Assembly (NCBI GenBank): GCA_016718275.1 | Contig: JADKEA010000026.1 | Coordinates: 1 to 64,000, forward strand | Direction: 5' to 3' | Length of the DNA stretch: 64,000 nucleotides | Origin: Candidatus Villigracilis affinis | Lineage (GTDB): Bacteria > Chloroflexota > Anaerolineae > Anaerolineales > Villigracilaceae | Notes under the pieces: model-generated | The model's input: only the letters and a program-made list of their open reading frames with translations | Told to the model about the DNA's origin: nothing | Database searches by the model: none | Translations under genes and position numbers: made by a program | Shown: positions 59,567 through 64,000 of the stretch, in pieces | Layout: each line of letters opens with the position of its first letter | Position numbering within the stretch: the stretch's first letter is position 1

Positions 59567-61330
59567 ATGTCTTCCATTTCTCTTCCCGCAGAATTTACCC
59601 TGCATCGCAAGAATTCCTATAATCGGGCGACCACCCTCAAGTGGATCGTTTCGCACGCACGCCCTTATTGGTGGATCGTGATCATGATCGTCATCGGTGC
59701 GATCGGCAATGCCGCATTGGCGGCCTATGTGCCCGTGCTGACAGGGGATGCCTTCAACTCGATGATCGAATCGCCGCCGGATACATCCGTTTTGCTGCCA
59801 CTGGCGCTGATCATTGGCATTTCGCAGGTCATCCGTGGTGTGCTGCAATTGGGGCGCAACTTCGGCGCGGAACTCATGGCCCAGCGCATGGAACGCGATA
59901 TCCGCGACGAGTTGTATCTCTCCCTGCTTGGCAAGAGCATGACCTTCCATAATCTTCAACCTGTCGGTGATACGATGGCGCGCTCCACCAACGATGTGCG
60001 TGAGGTGAACTTCATGTTCAACCCCGGCGTGAACCTGGTGGTGGGCTCCTTCATGTTCATCATCATGCTGTTCTTTGCTGCGCCGCGCTATCATCCCTCC
60101 CTGCTCATCACGCCGACGATCTTCACGATCATTTATTTCATCGGGCTGGCGCGTTATCTCAAGTCGCTTGCGCCGATCACGGATGAAGTCCGCGCGACCT
60201 TTGGTGATATGAACACGCACCTCTCCGAATCGCTGGATGGCGTGGAGATCATGAAAGGCGCGGCGCAGGAAGGCGCGGAAGTGGACCGCTTCGTGTCCAA
60301 TGCGCGTAAGGTGCGCGATGCCTTCGTCCGTCAGGGTGATCTTGAAGGACGCTACATTGCCATGCTGTTGCTGGGCACCGCCTACGCGGGCGGACTTGTC
60401 CACGCGTTGCTGCTTTTCCGCGCAGGGACGATTGACCTCGGCGCAGTCGTTGCTTATTTTGGTTTGCTGCGTTTGCTTGAATTCCCCACCTTCACATCCA
60501 CATGGGCGTATTCACAGATCTCCTCCGGACTTTCCAGCGCGCGTCGTATTTTGGAACTTATCAACCGCGAGACTCATCTCGACCAAAATGCTGTGGGACG
60601 CACCACCGAAATGCGCGGCGAAGTGGAATTCCGCGGCGTTTCCTTCGCCTACCCCGAGGGCGATGCCGTCATTCAAGACGTCTCATTCAAGATCAAGCAG
60701 GGACAAACCGTTGCCATTGTCGGGCAGACAGGTGCGGGGAAGACCTCGCTTGCAAGGCTGATCAATCGCACCTACGATGTCACCTCGGGTCAGGTCTTGA
60801 TCGATGGCGTGGACGTGCGCGAATGGAATCTAGCCGCCCTGCGTTCGCAGATTTCCATCATTGAGCAGGATATCTTTTTGTTCTCACGTTCGCTGAGCGA
60901 TAACATCGCCTTTGGCAAACCCGGCGCCACTAAAGAAGAGATCATTTCCGCTTCCATCGCGTCGCAGGCGCATGATTTTATTTTGGATTTTGACCAGACC
61001 TATGGAACCGTCGTCGGTGAACGCGGCGTGACCCTCTCCGGCGGACAACGTCAACGCATCGCACTTGCCCGGGCATTTCTCACCGACCCGCGCATTCTCG
61101 TGCTCGATGATTCCACTTCCGCGATCGACTCGGCCACCGAAGACAAAATTCAGCGCGCCATTGCCAACGCCGCCCGCGGACGGACCACCTTCATCATCAC
61201 GCACCGCCTTTCGCAGATTCGCTGGGCTGACCTCATCATCGTCTTTCGCAAGGGAAAGATCGCAGCCATCGGCTCGCATGATGAATTGATGAAAACCTCC
61301 GAAGCGTATTCCAGAATTTTCAGGGAATAA
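59567..61330 (+). CDS. ABC exporter half-transporter with degenerate Walker B (second pair)
   Basis: 587 residues, six-helix exporter domain then an ATPase. Walker A GQTGAGKTS, signature LSGGQRQR intact, but Walker B is ILVLDDSTSA with Asp for the catalytic Glu. The partner at 61485 has the reverse pattern, so the pair should again be an asymmetric heterodimer. The start at 59567 is preferred because the preceding sequence is promoter-like; the open frame to 59528 has no start context. Substrate probably lipid or drug. It is separated from its partner by a repeat (61342-61464) of about 150 bases, not overlapping. Confidence 0.92.
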   Translation: MSSISLPAEFTLHRKNSYNRATTLKWIVSHARPYWWIVIMIVIGAIGNAALAAYVPVLTGDAFNSMIESPPDTSVLLPLALIIGISQVIRGVLQLGRNFGAELMAQRMERDIRDELYLSLLGKSMTFHNLQPVGDTMARSTNDVREVNFMFNPGVNLVVGSFMFIIMLFFAAPRYHPSLLITPTIFTIIYFIGLARYLKSLAPITDEVRATFGDMNTHLSESLDGVEIMKGAAQEGAEVDRFVSNARKVRDAFVRQGDLEGRYIAMLLLGTAYAGGLVHALLLFRAGTIDLGAVVAYFGLLRLLEFPTFTSTWAYSQISSGLSSARRILELINRETHLDQNAVGRTTEMRGEVEFRGVSFAYPEGDAVIQDVSFKIKQGQTVAIVGQTGAGKTSLARLINRTYDVTSGQVLIDGVDVREWNLAALRSQISIIEQDIFLFSRSLSDNIAFGKPGATKEEIISASIASQAHDFILDFDQTYGTVVGERGVTLSGGQRQRIALARAFLTDPRILVLDDSTSAIDSATEDKIQRAIANAARGRTTFIITHRLSQIRWADLIIVFRKGKIAAIGSHDELMKTSEAYSRIFRE

Positions 61331-61341
61331 AAATCCTCCGC

Positions 61342-61464
61342 CCTGAGCGGAGAGACGAGTGCTCTTCGAGGAACGCAGTCGAAGGGCAATTTGATGTGAG
61401 AATAATGTGTTTTGAAAAACTGTCCTTCGACTGCGCCGCTTAAGAACAAGCGGCTCCGCTCAGG
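61342..61464. repeat. Nested inverted repeat between partner ABC genes
   Basis: Outer arms CCTGAGCGGAG (61342-61352) and CTCCGCTCAGG (61454-61464) and inner arms CGCAGTCGAAGG (61374-61385) and CCTTCGACTGCG (61424-61435), all exact. It lies inside an apparent operon, so it may set the ratio of the two subunits. Confidence 0.8.
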
Positions 61465-61484
61465 ACGAAATACCACGAGGATTT

Positions 61485-63299
61485 ATGGGTTTCTTTGCCG
61501 GACTAAACGACGAAAAATACGATAGACAATACAGCGACCGTGAACTCACGCGCCGCATTGCTGGCTTCTTCAAAACCAAAGCCAAACAATTGGTGATCGC
61601 CTCGGTATTGGTGATTACGCTGGCCTTCATCGGCGCGGCTTTGCCGGTGGTGGTCAGCCGCATGATAGATCTGCTCCGCGAACAGCCGACGATTCAGGAG
61701 ATCGCCCTGGTGGGAGTCACGCTGATGGGGGTTGGAGTCAGCTTGTGGGGGCTGAACTGGATGCGGCGGAGTCTGATCGTGCGCGCCGTAGGCGATGTCG
61801 TCCTCGATCTGCGCACACGCGCCTTCCGCGCCGCCGCCGAACATGATCTCTCGTTCTACGATCAATTTTCATCGGGCCGCATTGTCTCGCGCATCACATC
61901 CGATACGAATGACTTCGGTCAACTCATCGTCATCATCACCGATGTGGTTTCGCAATTGATGCAGGCGTTTATTCTCGGCGTGGTGCTTTTTCGCACCGAG
62001 TTGAAATTGTCGCTGTTGTTGATCGCGTTCATGCCCGCGATCTTTGCGGTGGCTGCGGGTTTCCGCGTGCTGGCGCGTGTGGTGACGAAGCGCGGCATGA
62101 AAGCGATGGCCGATGTCAACGCCGCGATCAAGGAAACCATCAGCGGCATTTCCATCGCGAAGAATTTCAGGCAGGAGCAAAGCATCTTCGCCTCGTTCGA
62201 TGAATCGAATCAGCAGTCATATCAGGTCAATGTGCGGCGCGGGTTTGTGCTTGCGCTGGTTTTCCCCACGCTCAATGCGCTGTCTGGCGTTTTTGTCGGC
62301 ATCCTCATTTATGTCGGCGGTATGAGCGCGGAGCAGGGATTGGTCAGTATCGGCGCATGGTATCTCTTCATCATGAGCCTCGACCAGTTCTTTTTCCCGA
62401 TCCTGAATCTCACTTCGTTTTGGGCGCAAATTCAAGGCGGCCTCTCCGCTGCCGAGCGCGTCTTCGCTTTGATCGATGCCGACCCGAATGTGATCCAAAA
62501 GGAAAAGCAGGATGTGCCGCGACTCAAAGGCGAGATCAAGTTCGAAAATTTCGATTTCAGCTATTCGGATAAAGAACCGATCCTGCGTAACTTCAATCTG
62601 GTCATACAACCCGGAGAGACTCTCGCCCTGGTAGGACACACCGGCGCGGGCAAATCGTCCATTGCAAAATTGATCGCGCGTTTTTACGAATACCAAAACG
62701 GAGAGTTGCGCATTGACGGCCGTGACATCCGCACCTTTGACCTGACCCAATACCGCCGCCAGTTGGGGATCGTTTCGCAAGTCCCCTTCCTGTTTTCAGG
62801 CACGGTGATTGACAACATCCGCTACGCCGCACCGGGTGTCCCTGAAAGCGAAATGCTCAAGCTCGCCAAAAAGATCGGTGACGGTGAATGGCTCGAAACC
62901 TTGCCCGACGGCCTGCACACCGAAGTGGGCGAACGCGGCAACCGTCTTTCCATGGGACAGCGTCAACTGGTTGCGTTGATGCGCGTGCTCGTGCAAAACC
63001 CCGCCATTTTCATTCTCGATGAAGCCACCGCCAGCATTGACCCATTCACCGAATGGCAGATCCAGCAGGCGTTGAATCTCATCTTGAAGAACACCACCAG
63101 CATCCTCATCGCACATCGCCTCTCCACCGTCAAAGCCGCAGACCGGATCGTCGTCATGCAAAAGGGCTCCATCATCGAGCAGGGTGACCACGATGGCTTG
63201 CTAAAGCAAGGCGGGCATTATGCCGAGTTGTACAATACGTATTTCAGGCATCAAAGCCTTTCTTATATAGAACAAGTCAAGGAAATGGTGAATAAGTAA
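61485..63299 (+). CDS. ABC exporter half-transporter, catalytic partner (second pair)
   Basis: 604 residues. Walker A GHTGAGKSS, Walker B IFILDEATAS with catalytic Glu, and the degenerate signature LSMGQRQL in place of LSGGQ. It completes the heterodimer with the preceding gene: only one of two ATP sites has all residues. Residues about 30-320 form six helices. The tail (SLSYIEQVKEMVNK) is short. The terminator at 63304 ends the operon. Confidence 0.93.
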   Translation: MGFFAGLNDEKYDRQYSDRELTRRIAGFFKTKAKQLVIASVLVITLAFIGAALPVVVSRMIDLLREQPTIQEIALVGVTLMGVGVSLWGLNWMRRSLIVRAVGDVVLDLRTRAFRAAAEHDLSFYDQFSSGRIVSRITSDTNDFGQLIVIITDVVSQLMQAFILGVVLFRTELKLSLLLIAFMPAIFAVAAGFRVLARVVTKRGMKAMADVNAAIKETISGISIAKNFRQEQSIFASFDESNQQSYQVNVRRGFVLALVFPTLNALSGVFVGILIYVGGMSAEQGLVSIGAWYLFIMSLDQFFFPILNLTSFWAQIQGGLSAAERVFALIDADPNVIQKEKQDVPRLKGEIKFENFDFSYSDKEPILRNFNLVIQPGETLALVGHTGAGKSSIAKLIARFYEYQNGELRIDGRDIRTFDLTQYRRQLGIVSQVPFLFSGTVIDNIRYAAPGVPESEMLKLAKKIGDGEWLETLPDGLHTEVGERGNRLSMGQRQLVALMRVLVQNPAIFILDEATASIDPFTEWQIQQALNLILKNTTSILIAHRLSTVKAADRIVVMQKGSIIEQGDHDGLLKQGGHYAELYNTYFRHQSLSYIEQVKEMVNK

Positions 63300-63303
63300 C
63301 GTG

Positions 63304-63347
63304 AAAACACTTCATTGAAGATCAATCTTCAATGAAGTGTTTTTTTT
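63304..63347. terminator. Strong terminator
   Basis: Perfect arms AAAACACTTCATTGAAGA (63304-63321) and TCTTCAATGAAGTGTTTT (63326-63343), 4-base loop, then T4. It ends the ABC pair and faces the convergent DUF6157 gene. Confidence 0.92.
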
Positions 63348-63454
63348 AAGAGACTTCTTACATAGATATTGATGAGTCCGCACTCCGAAATGATAATATT
63401 CTAAACCTTGCGGAGCAGACCTAATCATCTGCTCCGCTTTTTTTGTAGTGGTGA

Positions 63455-63862
63455 TCAAGCCTTTTTGGAACGCATGGCCTTCAAATGCTTTAAACCGGCA
63501 GCATTGGCGAATTTATTGTATTCCTTTGATTCGAGCGGAATGAGCGCAACTTTTCCATCTTCGTTGTGATACGTTCCCCAGCCATATCGCTTGCCCAGCG
63601 CCGAAGCCCGCAGGCATGGCTGACCCTGAGAGAAGAACTTGATTCGCTCCTCGGCCCAGTGTTCTTTGGGAATTTCCCTGTGCAGTGCATGGGCAAGGAA
63701 GGCGATATCATCCCCGCTGTATTTGTAGGGATTTTTGGCGATTAGTTCATATTCAATAACCGCCTTCGTCTTCTTCTCGCCTTTGGCCTGCGGAATCTCA
63801 GCCTGTGACACAGGGCAATCTTCGGCGACTTCGATGAAGGTGTTGTAATAGGTCGGTCCCAT
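63455..63862 (-). CDS. DUF6157-family protein
   Basis: 135 residues; begins MGPTYYNTFIEVAEDCPVSQ, then AEIPQAKGEKKTKAVIEYEL, PYKYSGDDIAFLAHAL, FFSQGQPCLRASALGKRYGW and HNEDGKVALIPLESKEY. This is the full DUF6157 pattern, a soluble family of unknown function found next to SRPBCC/DUF genes. Its start is 2 bases from the stop of the upstream SRPBCC gene (63865), so the two share a transcript. Confidence 0.85.
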   Translation of the reverse strand: MGPTYYNTFIEVAEDCPVSQAEIPQAKGEKKTKAVIEYELIAKNPYKYSGDDIAFLAHALHREIPKEHWAEERIKFFSQGQPCLRASALGKRYGWGTYHNEDGKVALIPLESKEYNKFANAAGLKHLKAMRSKKA

Positions 63863-63864
63863 GC

Positions 63865-64000
63865 TTATGACTTCTCCAAAAGATATTTGATCTGATTGAG
63901 GGTCATTTCCCAGTTTTCACCGGCATAATCGGCTGCTGATTGAGAGGGATTGTTATCCTGCGTGATGGATAAGACGGTTAAACCGCCTTCTTCCGAGATG
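63865..64000 (-). CDS. SRPBCC/AHSA1-family protein, C-terminal part only
   Basis: The 5' part lies beyond the window. The visible 44 residues (reading from the edge) are ISEEGGLTVLSITQDNNP, SQSAADYAGENWEMTLNQ and IKYLLEKS. The TQDNN...AENW...LKxLLE pattern is typical of the C-terminus of AHSA1-type START-like proteins. Stop TAA at 63865-63867. Confidence 0.75.
   Translation of the reverse strand, partial: ISEEGGLTVLSITQDNNPSQSAADYAGENWEMTLNQIKYLLEKS

Noticed and set aside
1..64000. tRNA, rRNA, CRISPR arrays, prophage or integrase genes
   Set aside because: I saw no regular spacer-repeat array, no rRNA core and no integrase or phage structural protein. A small tRNA could be missed by eye.

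Overview
The window reads as ordinary chromosome of a free-living bacterium, with no plasmid, phage, CRISPR, rRNA or tRNA signal. Gene style suggests a Chloroflexota (Anaerolineae-like) genome: Thr/Ser/Pro-rich linkers joined to SH3b domains, two multi-sensor histidine kinases with a shared membrane sensor, several asymmetric ABC exporter pairs, Flp-like mini-pilins, and many intergenic nested inverted repeats with the core CGCTCAGGAC/GAAGG. This taxonomic guess is inference from content, not from a marker gene. Shine-Dalgarno sites are usually clear (AGGAG), but a few genes have a TATAAT-like box only 6-8 bases before the start codon and may be leaderless.

Layout. 1-4.6 kb: ettA, followed by a small accessory patch (DUF-like protein, membrane protein, frameshifted TetR with a palindromic operator, CPBP protease) in which two decayed pieces of a second ettA copy lie. 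4.7-11.7 kb: frameshifted flavoprotein monooxygenase, BNR-repeat protein, HSL-type esterase, winged-helix protein, PAS-GGDEF diguanylate cyclase, frameshifted chagasin-like lipoprotein. 11.8-17.3 kb: SulP-STAS-cNMP transporter, lipoprotein, and a large kinase-like membrane protein. 17.5-25.2 kb: two giant paralogous sensor histidine kinases with an orphan HATPase module between them. 25.3-30 kb: phosphohexomutase, DUF389-like/SH3b protein, zinc-ribbon/TPR/SecD-like protein, DUF4377 lipoprotein. 30.1-35.4 kb: a MarR-SDR-ABC-ABC operon with overlapping ATGA junctions. 35.5-43.1 kb: acyltransferase, NUDIX, mutS2, SDR, twin Flp-like pilins, hydrolase, HAD phosphatase. 43.2-49.3 kb: ppc, budA, SHOCT membrane protein, C39-like/SH3b protein, membrane protein. 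49.4-54.6 kb: a glycan or polymer locus with two polytopic GT-C-like proteins and two family-4 glycosyltransferases. 54.7-64 kb: deoxynucleoside kinase, nucleotidyltransferase-like protein, NIF3/YqfO-like protein coupled to a His-tailed EamA transporter, pyrB, a second asymmetric ABC exporter pair, a DUF6157 protein and the end of an SRPBCC protein.

Four genes are broken by what looks like a single-base indel (TetR, monooxygenase, chagasin-like lipoprotein, SHOCT protein). Two are losses and two are gains of one base. Either these are true decay or the assembly has residual indel errors; read-level data would decide. The most unusual items are the 844-residue pseudokinase-like membrane protein, the ettA tail fragments around the CPBP gene, the orphan HATPase module, the twin pilins, and the metal-binding-looking YqfO/EamA pair.
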